Below are positions 56,187 to 63,906 of a stretch of DNA of 64,000 bases, one piece after another (position 1 is the first letter of the stretch; each line of letters begins with the position of its first letter). Made by a program: the position numbers and the translations under genes. The notes under the pieces were generated by a model. That model did not search any database and was not told the DNA's origin. It saw nothing but the letters and a program-made list of their open reading frames with translations. Origin of the DNA: Actinomadura mexicana (lineage in GTDB: Bacteria > Actinomycetota > Actinomycetes > Streptosporangiales > Streptosporangiaceae); NCBI RefSeq assembly GCF_900188105.1, contig NZ_FZNP01000025.1, positions 1 through 64,000 of the forward strand, given 5' to 3'.

Positions 56187-56322
56187 GGCTCTCCCTTCCG
56201 ACCACGACCCTCAGGCGGACGCCGCCCGTGAACGCCGTCCAACGCGCCGCTGTGGCTACCCGCCGGGCTCGCCCGAAACGTTCCGGAGCTCAGACCCGTT
56301 TGACGGCGCCGGCCTGGGCAGG

Positions 56323-56799
56323 TCACCCGTAGGCGTATTCGTCGACGTCCAGTTCGGCTCCTGCCCTCCGGAGGAACTCCAGCGTCCGCGCGTCCAGGTG
56401 CCAGCCCAGCATCTGGTGCTGACCGGCGAGCTTCTCCAGGCCCTCGACGGGGCTGGTCAGGTCTTCCTCCTCGCCCTGCGGGCCCTCGAACACCCGGACC
56501 ACCTGCAGCGTGCCGGCGTGGATCCCTGCGTCCGCGCGGTCGAGCTCTGCGACCAGGGCGCCGATGGTCCCGGCGTGCTCGAACAGCCTGTCCACGATCC
56601 GGGTGATCTGCTCGTCCACGGTGAGGTGCGGCTTCCGGCAGACGACCCGCCAGACGTGCCTGGCCGGACGGGGCGGGTGCGCGTCGCGGCTGCCGCGCAC
56701 GACCGTCTCGTCCGGATCGATGCCCAACCGCGCCGTGATCTCGTCCGCTGACATCTGCCTCGATCTCACGGCGAAGTAGGCGTACTGGGAGATCCGCAC
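56323..56799 (-). CDS. DUF4279 family protein
   Basis: 158 residues. It begins MRISQYAYFAVRSRQMSADE and ITARLGIDPDETVVRGSRD, the characteristic start of DUF4279 (TYAYFAI...ITARLGIEPD). The rest contains LTVDEQITRIVDRL and a C-terminal acidic tail VDEYAYG. Members are small soluble proteins sometimes seen as immunity or toxin-associated proteins. Nothing here supports that. Confidence 0.8.
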   Translation of the reverse strand: MRISQYAYFAVRSRQMSADEITARLGIDPDETVVRGSRDAHPPRPARHVWRVVCRKPHLTVDEQITRIVDRLFEHAGTIGALVAELDRADAGIHAGTLQVVRVFEGPQGEEEDLTSPVEGLEKLAGQHQMLGWHLDARTLEFLRRAGAELDVDEYAYG

Positions 56800-56829
56800 G
56801 CGGGTACCCTAGCCGCTGCGACGGCCCTG

Positions 56830-56995
56830 CTCGTCCGGGACGAGGGCGGACCGCCGCGAATCCCTCCAAACCGCGGGCGAAGAGGGTGAAGGCCTCCTCG
56901 GCGGCTGTGATCACCTGGGGGCCGTAGTCCGACGGTGAGCCGCCGTCCAGCGCGGCGCGGCGGAACGCGCTGACGGCGGCGCGGGAACAGGGCCC
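56830..56995 (-). other. Weakly coding stretch, possible gene remnant
   Basis: One minus-strand frame reads AFRRAALDGGSPSDYGPQVI and TAAEEAFTLFARGLEGF without a proper start and with normal high-GC codon use. I do not recognise it. Confidence 0.25.
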
Positions 56996-57018
56996 GGCGC
57001 GCTAGTAGGGTCGGCCGC

Positions 57019-57702
57019 ATGCCCGCTCGTACCCCCGCCTCCCCGGTGAGAGAACCCAAGCCGCCGCAGATCCCCCGCAGGCTCACGCCTGCCGGGAAGG
57101 TCGAGCGGCACATCCGGCACGACGGGAAGTACCTGTCGCTGGAGTACGGCGCCGACAGCCTGTCCATGGACGACCCGGACGGCGTCGAGGACGTCGAGTT
57201 CGAGCGCTGCCGGTTCACCCGGACTGCCTTCTCCGGGCTGGTCCTGCACCGGGCCGGGTTCGCGGACTGCGCGTTCGGCGACGCGGACCTGGCGAACCTG
57301 CGGGCGTTCAACTCGCGGATGTTCAACGTGCAGATCATGAACGCGCGGATGACGGGGATGCAGCTCGCCGAGAGCGGGCTGCGGGACGCGCTGTTCGAGG
57401 GATGCCGCGCCGACCTCACCGGCTTCAGGTTCGCGCACCTGCGTGACGTGGTGTTCCGCGACTGCAACCTGACCGAGGCGACGTTCCAGTCCGTCGAGAT
57501 GACCGGCGTCCGCTTCGAGAACTGCCGGCTCGGCGGCGCCCAGTTCTCCGGGGCCAGGATGCAGGCGGTCCGGTTCCGCGGCTGCGACCTGCGCGGCGTC
57601 GCCGGCCTCGACTCCTTCCAGGGCGCGATCGTCGCGAGCGCCGACGCGATGGGCCTCCTGGACGCGTTCGCCGCGGAACTCGGCATCACCATCGAAGACT
57701 GA
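57019..57702 (+). CDS. Pentapeptide repeat protein
   Basis: 227 residues. From about residue 58 the A(D/N)LxF pattern is repeated: FERCRFTRTAFSGLVLHRAG, FADCAFGDADLANL, FRDCNLTEATF and RFRGCDLRGV. This gives about eight coils of the right-handed quadrilateral helix. The first 40 residues are basic and proline-rich. Some family members protect DNA gyrase; this one lacks any diagnostic feature. Confidence 0.87.
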   Translation: MPARTPASPVREPKPPQIPRRLTPAGKVERHIRHDGKYLSLEYGADSLSMDDPDGVEDVEFERCRFTRTAFSGLVLHRAGFADCAFGDADLANLRAFNSRMFNVQIMNARMTGMQLAESGLRDALFEGCRADLTGFRFAHLRDVVFRDCNLTEATFQSVEMTGVRFENCRLGGAQFSGARMQAVRFRGCDLRGVAGLDSFQGAIVASADAMGLLDAFAAELGITIED

Positions 57703-57706
57703 CCGC

Positions 57707-57729
57707 CCCGCCGGAAGGTCCCCGGCGGG
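57707..57729 (+). terminator. Hairpin after the pentapeptide gene
   Basis: CCCGCCGG and CCGGCGGG form a perfect 8-bp stem with a 7-base loop just behind the stop codon. Confidence 0.5.
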
Positions 57730-57795
57730 CGGATCGGCGCGACCTCGGTGCGTCGCACGAGCTCCACGGGGAAGACACCTCCCAGGGGGAGCGTC

Positions 57796-58185
57796 ATGGG
57801 TTACGCGATCAGCGTCCGGCTGCACCGGCCGTACGGAGAGACCGTCGAGCAGGTGCGCGCGGTCCTGAAGGACCAGGGCTTCGGCGTGCTGACCGAGATC
57901 GACGTGCGGGCCACCCTGCGCGAGAAGCTGGGCGAGACGATGGAGGACTACCTCATCCTGGGAGCCTGCAACCCGCGGCTCGCGCACCGGGCACTCGGCG
58001 TCGACCTGCGGATCGGGCTGCTGCTGCCCTGCAACGTCGTGGTCCGCGCCGACGGGGACGACACCGTCGTGGAGGCTCTGGACCCGCAGGTCATGGTGTC
58101 GGTCAGCGACCGTCCCGACCTGGGGCCGGTCGCCGACGAGGCGGCGGAGCGGCTCGCCGCCGCGTTGAGGCGGCTGGACTCCTGA
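57796..58185 (+). CDS. DUF302 family protein
   Basis: 129 residues. The N-terminus GYAISVRLHRPYGETVEQVR and the motif LILGACNPRLAHRALGVDLR are diagnostic of DUF302, as is the ensuing LLPCNVVVR. ATG 57796 follows CAGGGGGAG. DUF302 proteins are small soluble proteins, often near stress or copper genes; function unresolved. Confidence 0.88.
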   Translation: MGYAISVRLHRPYGETVEQVRAVLKDQGFGVLTEIDVRATLREKLGETMEDYLILGACNPRLAHRALGVDLRIGLLLPCNVVVRADGDDTVVEALDPQVMVSVSDRPDLGPVADEAAERLAAALRRLDS

Positions 58186-58199
58186 GCCCGGCACCGCCC

Positions 58200-58943
58200 T
58201 CATCGGCCGGGGAACTCGATCTGCGCGGCCTCGTCGGCGGCGAGCAGGAAGTACCCGAGGAACGTCACGCCGTCCTCCTCGGCGTCGAAGCGCGCGATGC
58301 GGGCGCCCTCGGGCTCGTGGAACACGTCCCCGGGGCCGAGGACGGCCGCCGCTTCACCTTCGATCTGGTAGACGGCCGAACCGGTCTCGATGCTGCCGAA
58401 CACCGGTCCGTTGTGCACGTGCAATCCGGCTGCTCGACGGGGCGCGATGGTGATGCGGCGGACCTCGACCCGGTGCGTGCTGCGGGGTGGCGACAGCGGC
58501 TGGTCGAGCAGCACCGTGCGGGTGACCTGCGGGACGTCCTCCGCACGGCCACCGTGGTACTCCCGGTCGCTGACCGGCTCCCCCGCCTCGGCGGAAGAAC
58601 CGTCGTCCGGCATCGACTCGATGGCCAGATGCGTCATGGGGCGGTCGGCGGCAGCACCGTGCCAGTGCCACTCGCCGGGCGCGATGTGCACGATGTCGCC
58701 GGCCCGGATCGTCTCGACCGGCCCGCCACGGCGCTGCACACGCCCGGTGCCCTCGGTGACGACGAGCACCTGTCCGAGCGGATGCCGGTGCCATACGGTG
58801 CGGCTCCCGGGGGCGAAGCGGACACAGTCGCCCTGTGTCCGCGCCCCTCCCCCGGGTACGGCCACCGGCGCGATCCAGGCGTCACCGGTGAACCATGCAG
58901 ACGGGGCGGCGATGCCTCTCACAGGTCCAGGGGTTATCTGCAT
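58200..58943 (-). CDS. Bicupin domain protein
   Basis: 247 residues with two cupin barrels. The first has metal-type histidines: SRTVWHRHPLGQVLVVTEG, then PGEWHWHGA. The second has GLHVHNGPVFGSIETG and VFHEPEG. The first barrel resembles YhhW/carboxymuconolactone-neighbour cupins. It may bind a metal and act as a dioxygenase or isomerase. It is immediately downstream of a TetR gene on the same strand, 15 bp away, so the two are probably co-transcribed. Confidence 0.82.
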   Translation of the reverse strand: MQITPGPVRGIAAPSAWFTGDAWIAPVAVPGGGARTQGDCVRFAPGSRTVWHRHPLGQVLVVTEGTGRVQRRGGPVETIRAGDIVHIAPGEWHWHGAAADRPMTHLAIESMPDDGSSAEAGEPVSDREYHGGRAEDVPQVTRTVLLDQPLSPPRSTHRVEVRRITIAPRRAAGLHVHNGPVFGSIETGSAVYQIEGEAAAVLGPGDVFHEPEGARIARFDAEEDGVTFLGYFLLAADEAAQIEFPGR

Positions 58944-58958
58944 GCCGTTTCTCCGAAG

Positions 58959-59525
58959 TCAGCGGACGGTGCGCGCGTCGAGCAGCGCGAGGATTCCTTC
59001 GACCGCCTGGTCGAAGGGCTCCGGGGAGTCGGCGGCGCGGGCGAGGACGTAGCCGCCCTGAAGCGTGGCGACGATCGCGGCCGCCGTGGACGAGGGGTCC
59101 ACCGAGGACTCCAGTTCTCCGCGATCCACCCCTTCCCGCACCACCGCCGCGAGTCGGGCGCGCAGCCAGGCGAAGGTCTCCTCGACGGGTTCGCGCAGTG
59201 TGGGCGTGGCGATGACGTCGGGGTCCTGAGTCAGCCGACCGATCGGGCAGCCCCGCAGGACGTCCCGCTCCCGGTGCAGGTAAGAGGCGATGCGCTCGAC
59301 GGCCGCGCCCGGTCCGGACAGCTGCGCGTCGATGGCGGCCCGCATCTCCTCGGCCGTGCGGTCGATGGCCGCGCGAGCGAGTTCCTCCTTGCCCGCGAAG
59401 TGGTGGTACATGCTTCCCTGGCCGGCCTCGGCCCGCTGCTGGATCGTCTTAGGGCTGGTCCCCACGTACCCGCGCTCCCACAGCAGCTCCCGAGCACTCT
59501 CCACCAACCGCTCTCTCGCACTCAC
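58959..59525 (-). CDS. TetR family transcriptional regulator
   Basis: 188 residues. The DNA-binding helix-turn-helix is GTSPKTIQQRAEAGQGSMYHHF (about 22-43). The C-terminal domain (CPIGRLTQDPDVIATP) resembles the LmrA/YxaF-type regulators. The start is GTG 59525, or ATG 59540 which would make the message nearly leaderless. The palindrome TACCAATAGGTA at 59540-59551 overlaps the start region and is probably its own operator. The bicupin downstream is a likely target. Confidence 0.85.
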   Translation of the reverse strand: MSARERLVESARELLWERGYVGTSPKTIQQRAEAGQGSMYHHFAGKEELARAAIDRTAEEMRAAIDAQLSGPGAAVERIASYLHRERDVLRGCPIGRLTQDPDVIATPTLREPVEETFAWLRARLAAVVREGVDRGELESSVDPSSTAAAIVATLQGGYVLARAADSPEPFDQAVEGILALLDARTVR

Positions 59526-59539
59526 CCAACCAGTGTACA

Positions 59540-59551
59540 TACCAATAGGTA
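59540..59551. promoter_or_regulatory. TetR self-operator candidate
   Basis: TACC-AATA-GGTA, a symmetric site at the very start of the TetR gene. It resembles but is not the same as the TATTGGC repeat of lcp and the globin gene. Confidence 0.45.
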
Positions 59552-59556
59552 CAGCC

Positions 59557-59764
59557 GTGACGGTCGTCGTCGCCGCGCTCAGCGCGGGCGCCGCGGCGGG
59601 CACACCGACATCACGGCGACCGGGAGGCCTCGGCCGGCGGGAGGCCGGGGGGCCTCCCAGGTCTCCGGGTCGTTCGCGTGCTCCGCGAGCAAGAGAACGG
59701 CGCTGTCGCTCCCGGCGACCCGCGTCGTGGCCGACTGCTTCAGGCGGGCGTAAGCGTCTCTCAT
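59557..59764. pseudogene. Possible inverted gene remnant
   Basis: The plus strand from GTG 59557 reads TVVVAALSAGAAAG and then becomes meaningless. The minus strand from 59764 reads RDAYARLKQSATTRVAGSDS and LLLAEHANDPETWEAP. Together they look like consecutive parts of one small actinobacterial protein of unknown function (VVAALxAGAAAG...DAYARLK...AEHAxDPETWEAP). A segment of about 160 bp would thus have been inverted. Confidence 0.35.
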
Positions 59765-59821
59765 CGCCCGGGCGGACCGGCCCCAGCGGTCGCGGGGCGC
59801 TTCTTCGGGGGCGCATCGGCG

Positions 59822-60199
59822 TCATCCCGTGAAGTGGGCGCCGCGTTGGCCGGACACGATGTCTGCGGCCAGCGGCCTCAGAACGGCGGCGATCTCGGCG
59901 ATCGTCGCCGCTGGGACGCCCGCCGCGGCCAGCGAGGCCGTCAGGTGCTCGGCGACGCGGTCGAAGTGGGCGCGCTCGATCCCGAGGCCGAGGTGGACGT
60001 CCTTCATCGAGCCGCCCTGGTAGACCGCCGGGCCGCCGAGCGCCTGCGCGAAGAACTCGACCTGGCGGCCTTTCAGCTTGTTCAGCCGCGTGCCGACGAA
60101 GAAGGCGCTCAGTGCGTCGTCGGCGAGGATCCGCTCGTAGAGGCCGTCCACCACCGCCGCCAGGGCCTCTTCGCCGCCGATCGACTCGTAGATGCTCAT
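59822..60199 (-). CDS. Truncated hemoglobin (group I-like)
   Basis: 125 residues, 2-on-2 globin. It starts MSIYESIGGEEALAAVVDGL and has LSAFFVGTRLNKLKGRQVEF and GGSMKDVHLGLGIERAHFD, with the proximal heme histidine in DVHLGLGI. Group I truncated hemoglobins bind oxygen and can oxidise nitric oxide. ATG 60199 lies 44 bp after the predicted transcription start. The promoter (60250-60280) is almost the same as that of lcp. Confidence 0.88.
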   Translation of the reverse strand: MSIYESIGGEEALAAVVDGLYERILADDALSAFFVGTRLNKLKGRQVEFFAQALGGPAVYQGGSMKDVHLGLGIERAHFDRVAEHLTASLAAAGVPAATIAEIAAVLRPLAADIVSGQRGAHFTG

Positions 60200-60249
60200 T
60201 TCGTCCCCCTCGGGTCGAGTGACAAGAACACCCCCGTCTCCGCGCGACA

Positions 60250-60280
60250 ACCCTAGACGCTTATTGGCGCTCCGCCAATA
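60250..60280 (-). promoter_or_regulatory. Globin promoter with overlapping inverted-repeat operator
   Basis: On the minus strand TATTGGCG-GAG-CGCCAATA (60262-60280) overlaps the -35 TTGGCG (60273-60278); TAGGGT (60250-60255) follows after 17 bp. Around 28 of 32 bases match the lcp promoter. The site also lies 108 bp before the divergent MFS gene. Confidence 0.7.
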
Positions 60281-60388
60281 GTCGCCTTCTCTCGATGGCC
60301 ACTATGACGTCGTGAACCCGCCAGACCTGCGCTGGCGACCCCTGTTGAGTGGACGAGCCCGACCACTGCTTCTCCCAGGACGGAATCG

Positions 60389-61573
60389 ATGTCCTCAGTG
60401 ACCACTTCGGCCGAGACATCGGCCACGTCTTCGCCGTCGGCGGCGACCAACTGGCCGGCGGTCCTCTCGGTGATGATGGGGATCTTCGCGATCGTCACCA
60501 CCGAGATCCTGCCGATCGGGCTGCTGACGTCCATCGGCTCCAGCTTCACCGTCTCCGACGGGACGGCCGGGCTGATGATGACCATGCCCGGATACCTGGC
60601 GGCGGCCGCCGCGCCCACGGTCACCGTCGCGACGGCCCGGATCGACCGGCGGCTCATGCTGTGCGCCTGCATGTTCCTGCTGGCGTCGGCGAACTTCATC
60701 GCCGCCGCCGCCCCGGCGTACTGGGCGATGCTCGTCTCACGCGTCCTCGTCGGAGCGGTCATCGGCGGCTTCTGGTCGATCGGCGCGGGCCTGGCCGGCC
60801 GGCTGGTCCCGGCGCACTCGACGCGCCGGGCGACGGCGGTCATCTTCTCGGCCGTCCCGCTGGGATCGGTTCTCGGCGTGCCGCTGGGGACGCTGATCGG
60901 GGATCTCGCGGGGTGGCGGACCAGTTTCGCGGTGATGGGCCTGCTGTCGGTGGCGGTGCTCATCGCGCTCGCGGTGCTGCTCCCCCCGCTGCCCGCCGAG
61001 CGGGTCACCCGCCTGACCGCGCTCCGCGGCATGATGCGGAGCCTCGACACTCGGTACGCGCTCCTGGTGACCGTCCTGGTCGTCCTCGCGCACTTCGGCA
61101 CCTACACCTACGTGACGCCCTTCCTTGAACGGGTGACGCACGTGTCCCCAGGGATGATCACGGTGTTCCTGCTGACCTACGGCGTGGCGGGCGTCCTGGG
61201 CAACTTTCTCGCGGGCACGGCTCTGGCCCGCCATCCGCACGCCACCTTCGGCGTGGCCGGAGGTCTGATCGCCTTCGCCGCCCTGGCGCTTCCTCTCGCG
61301 GGGCGATGGGATCTGGGCGCCATCGCCTTGCTCGTCCTGTGGGGCGCCGGCTACGGCGCTGTTCCAGTCTGCTCGCAGACCTGGTTCGCCAGAGCGGCCC
61401 CGCACTCCCCGGAGGCGGCCTCCGTACTGTTCACGGCCTCGTTCCAGGCGACGCTGTCGACCGGCGCCCTGCTCGGCGGAGTCATCATGGACCGCACGTC
61501 CCCGTCGACGATCATGATGCTCGGCGGAGCCGCCGCGGTCGTCATGGTCATGACCGTGGTCAGCAGGGCCTGA
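60389..61573 (+). CDS. MFS transporter (DHA1 drug-export type)
   Basis: 394 residues with twelve membrane helices. Helix 2-3 region LMMTMPGYLAAAAAPTVTVA, helix 4 MLVSRVLVGAVIGGFWSIGA and the helix 5 motif SAVPLGSVLGVPLGTLIGD (antiporter motif C region) are those of the AraJ/YdhP/Cmx exporter group. The first 25 residues are serine/threonine-rich. It diverges from the truncated-hemoglobin gene and may share its operator. Exported substrate unknown. Confidence 0.87.
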   Translation: MSSVTTSAETSATSSPSAATNWPAVLSVMMGIFAIVTTEILPIGLLTSIGSSFTVSDGTAGLMMTMPGYLAAAAAPTVTVATARIDRRLMLCACMFLLASANFIAAAAPAYWAMLVSRVLVGAVIGGFWSIGAGLAGRLVPAHSTRRATAVIFSAVPLGSVLGVPLGTLIGDLAGWRTSFAVMGLLSVAVLIALAVLLPPLPAERVTRLTALRGMMRSLDTRYALLVTVLVVLAHFGTYTYVTPFLERVTHVSPGMITVFLLTYGVAGVLGNFLAGTALARHPHATFGVAGGLIAFAALALPLAGRWDLGAIALLVLWGAGYGAVPVCSQTWFARAAPHSPEAASVLFTASFQATLSTGALLGGVIMDRTSPSTIMMLGGAAAVVMVMTVVSRA

Positions 61574-61811
61574 GCGATCGGCTCAGGTCGGCGGGACCGG
61601 GGTGTCGCCGGTCAGTCAGCGATGGAGGGCGGAGAGAGGGACGCCGGCCCGCAGGCGGCGACCCGGCCAATGATCAGGGGTCGGGCAGGTCGGGTTCCGG
61701 GACGGCCGCCAAGTCGCCGGCATGCTCAGATACCGGAGCGACGACTCCGCGACCGGGTGCTGCGCAGCGTCCAGCGTCGACGCGGCGGGAGGTCGCGGCG
61801 ATCCGGGCGCG
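61574..61811. other. Intergenic region with a weak terminator
   Basis: TGAGC-GATCG-GCTCA (61571-61585) and GACCGG-N7-CCGGTC (61595-61613) directly after the MFS stop may form a terminator. No gene seen. Confidence 0.4.
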
Positions 61812-61895
61812 GTGCTGCGCGTGGAGGACGACGGGACCGGAATTCCCGAGAGTGGGCGGCACGATCTGCCGGGGCGCTCATCTGTCTCGGGAGGC
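61812..61895 (+). pseudogene. Possible histidine-kinase ATPase fragment
   Basis: The frame reads VLRVEDDGTGIPESGRHDLP followed by GRSSVSGG. This looks like the N/G1 box of a sensor kinase (VEDDGPGIP) but no dimerisation domain or G2 box is present. A short match; could be coincidental. Confidence 0.3.
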
Positions 61896-61990
61896 ATCGG
61901 GAAAAGGGGTTCCAACCATGACCGGAACCCCTTCCCAGAGAATGCGCGCCGGCACTGCGGCCGGTACACAGGATCTGACGCGGAGTCGGA

Positions 61991-62302
61991 TCAGGTCTCC
62001 CAGATGTAGCTGACCCGGACTCGCAGGTTGGTGTTCCATTCGATGTTCGCCCAGACCTGCACGCCCCCCTGGTACGGCCGGACGTTGTGGATGGTCATCC
62101 GGGCCGATCCGATGAAGGGGACGCCGGCGTTGTCGATCTCGACGATGGAGGCGACGACGCGCGTGCCGGCGGTGAACACGTTCGAGGTGGCGTTGAGGAT
62201 CACCTGGCCGTGCGCGACGAAGATCGCGGTGCCGGTGAAGACGGCGTCGGCGGAGCGCTCGGACGGGGACTCGACGCTCGACTGGATCATTTGGAGGTCC
62301 AT
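61991..62302 (-). CDS. Small beta-rich hypothetical protein
   Basis: 103 residues starting MDLQMIQSSVE (ATG 62302 after AAGGAAGGG). Nearly all of it is alternating hydrophobic/polar: AVFTGTAIFVAHGQVILNAT, VVASIVEIDNAGVPFIGSAR and VQVWANIEWNTNLRVRVSY, suggesting a beta-sandwich. No signal peptide. I recognise no family. It stands alone on the minus strand, flanked by about 400 bp of non-coding sequence on both sides. Confidence 0.6.
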   Translation of the reverse strand: MDLQMIQSSVESPSERSADAVFTGTAIFVAHGQVILNATSNVFTAGTRVVASIVEIDNAGVPFIGSARMTIHNVRPYQGGVQVWANIEWNTNLRVRVSYIWET

Positions 62303-62714
62303 GAGGCCCTTCCTTTCGGAGTGTAGGCACATTGTGCGCCCACTCCGCTACTCACGGTTATTCCTTCCAGGTCACAGTGCACTCGCGCCATCCAACGGAG
62401 CGGGCGAGCGAGGTGTGCGAGAAAGGCGCGTGAGCTGTTCGGAAAAGGATTTCCTCAACGGGCAGCCGGTGCTCCAGTGGCATGAGTTTCCGGTGTGGCA
62501 GTCGTTCCTGCCTTTACGGCCGGTGGTCACGGATTGCCGCGGCCGGCGTTCAGCGCGGAGCCGATGCAGAGTTCGTGGGGCGGGTGAGGCTGCTCCCTCT
62601 TCATCGCCTCCACCTCGACGACGGGGTCGCCGGTGACCACGCGTTCGGCGAGCAGGCGGGCCGGGTGGTGGGCCTGCGTCATTGGCACAGGGCGGGAGCG
62701 GACTCTTCGGAGGT
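62303..62714. other. Non-coding region
   Basis: No convincing gene. The end of a minus-strand frame (MTQAHHPARLLAERVV at 62684) has no ribosome site and is not called. Confidence 0.3.
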
Positions 62715-63452
62715 TCAGCCGCTCGTGGTCCACAGGTCTGGGCCGAAGACCTCGTGGTGAACGCGTTCGTCCGAGACCCCGGCGTCGGCGAGTCCACGCC
62801 GGATCTCGCGCATGAACGGGATCGGCCCGCACATGAAGACGCGGGCCTTGCGCGGCAGCGGCAGGCGGGTGACGTCGATCCGGCCGGGGCGGGCGTCCCG
62901 GTCCTCGTCCCCGCCGGTGTCCTCGTGCCAGGTCAGCTGCTGGAAGTCGGCCATCCTCGCGCCCGCCTCGGCGATCTGCCGCCGCAGCGCGTGGGTGCGG
63001 GCGCTCCGGTCGGCGTGCACGGCTAGGACTTGGCGGCCCGGCTGCTCGGCCGCCAGGTGGTCGATCATCGCGGCGACCGGGGTGATGCCGATCCCCGCAC
63101 TGATCAGGACGAGGGGGTCGCCGTCGTCCTCCATCACCACGTCGCCGAACGGCGGGACATCTCCACGACGTCGCCGACGGCGACGTTCTCGAACAGGAAC
63201 GTCGAGACGGCGCCGTCGGGGGCGGTGGCGCCGCCCCGCACGCGCCGCAGTGTGATCTGGACGGTGTCCCCGGTCGTCCGCGAGAGCGTGTACTGGCGGG
63301 GCTGGCGCAACCCGTCCGGCAGCGTGACCGCGACGGAGACGTACTGGCCCGGCCGGTGCGCGGACACCGTGCCTCCGTCGGCGTGGGCGAGGACGAGGGA
63401 GACGGTGTCCTCGGCCTCGTCCCGCCGCTCGGTGACGCGCCACGGCCGGGAC
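62715..63452 (-). pseudogene. Flavohemoprotein Hmp without globin domain, frameshifted
   Basis: Starting near 63452 one frame gives PWRVTERRDEAEDTVSLVLA and HRPGQYVSVAVTLPDGLRQP-RQYTLS, the FAD domain of Hmp. A frame change near 63155 leads to PPFGDVVMEDDGDPLVLISA, GIGITPVAAMIDHL and VFMCGPIPFMREIRRGL, the NAD domain, ending EVFGPDLWTTSG. The globin domain that should precede it (about 150 residues with the heme histidine) is missing. It cannot detoxify nitric oxide as an intact Hmp does. Confidence 0.78.
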
Positions 63453-63849
63453 GGAGCAGGACCGGTCCGGTCGGATCGGCCACCAGCTCACGCAGTCGCA
63501 CCTGGTTCAGCGAAGCCAGGAAGGCCTCCTGCGCCTCCCGCAGCGCCCCGCGCAGGCGGCAGCCGCCGCGCAGCGGGCAGGGCGGGCTTTCGCATTCGAC
63601 CGCTTCGCCGGGTCCTTCCAGCACCCGGACGATCTCGCCGACCGGGAGGTCGGTCACCCCGCCGGCGAGGACGACGCCGCCACCGCGGCCGCGGGTCGTA
63701 CTGACGAACCCGTCCCTGCGGAGCCGCTGGACGATCTTCGCCATGTGCTGCGGCGCGACTGCGGCGGTACCGCGGGTGAGCGTCCCCACAGTCACCGACG
63801 AAGCCGCCCCGGCTGTTTTCGGCCGGACCTGGGAGGCGGATTCGGGCAT
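63453..63849 (-). pseudogene. NsrR/Rrf2 family regulator, N-terminally damaged and joined to hmp
   Basis: The frame carries QHMAKIVQRLRRDGFVSTTR, GRGGGVVLAG and the Fe-S cluster cysteines in ECESPPCPLRGGCRLRGAL (three Cys), then ends ELVADPTGPVLL just before the Hmp reductase sequence. The first helices of the DNA-binding domain, normally MRLTxFTDxxLRVL, are replaced by unrelated sequence. NsrR senses nitric oxide and represses hmp, its usual neighbour. The stop codon and spacer before hmp are deleted. Confidence 0.72.
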
Positions 63850-63906
63850 CCGGAGCCGGGTAGGAGATCGGCGCGAGAGTCACGACGGGGGAAATCGTGA
63901 ATCAGG

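Noticed and set aside
60281-60388. Promoter for the MFS gene directed by the TATTGGC repeat
   Set aside because: The good -10 lies on the minus strand toward the globin gene; on the plus strand no matching -10 is found at the right distance, so control of the MFS gene remains only possible.
62527-62684. 52-codon minus-strand frame starting MTQAHHPARLL
   Set aside because: No ribosome site and no similarity recognised; probably the random continuation of the hmp remnant.
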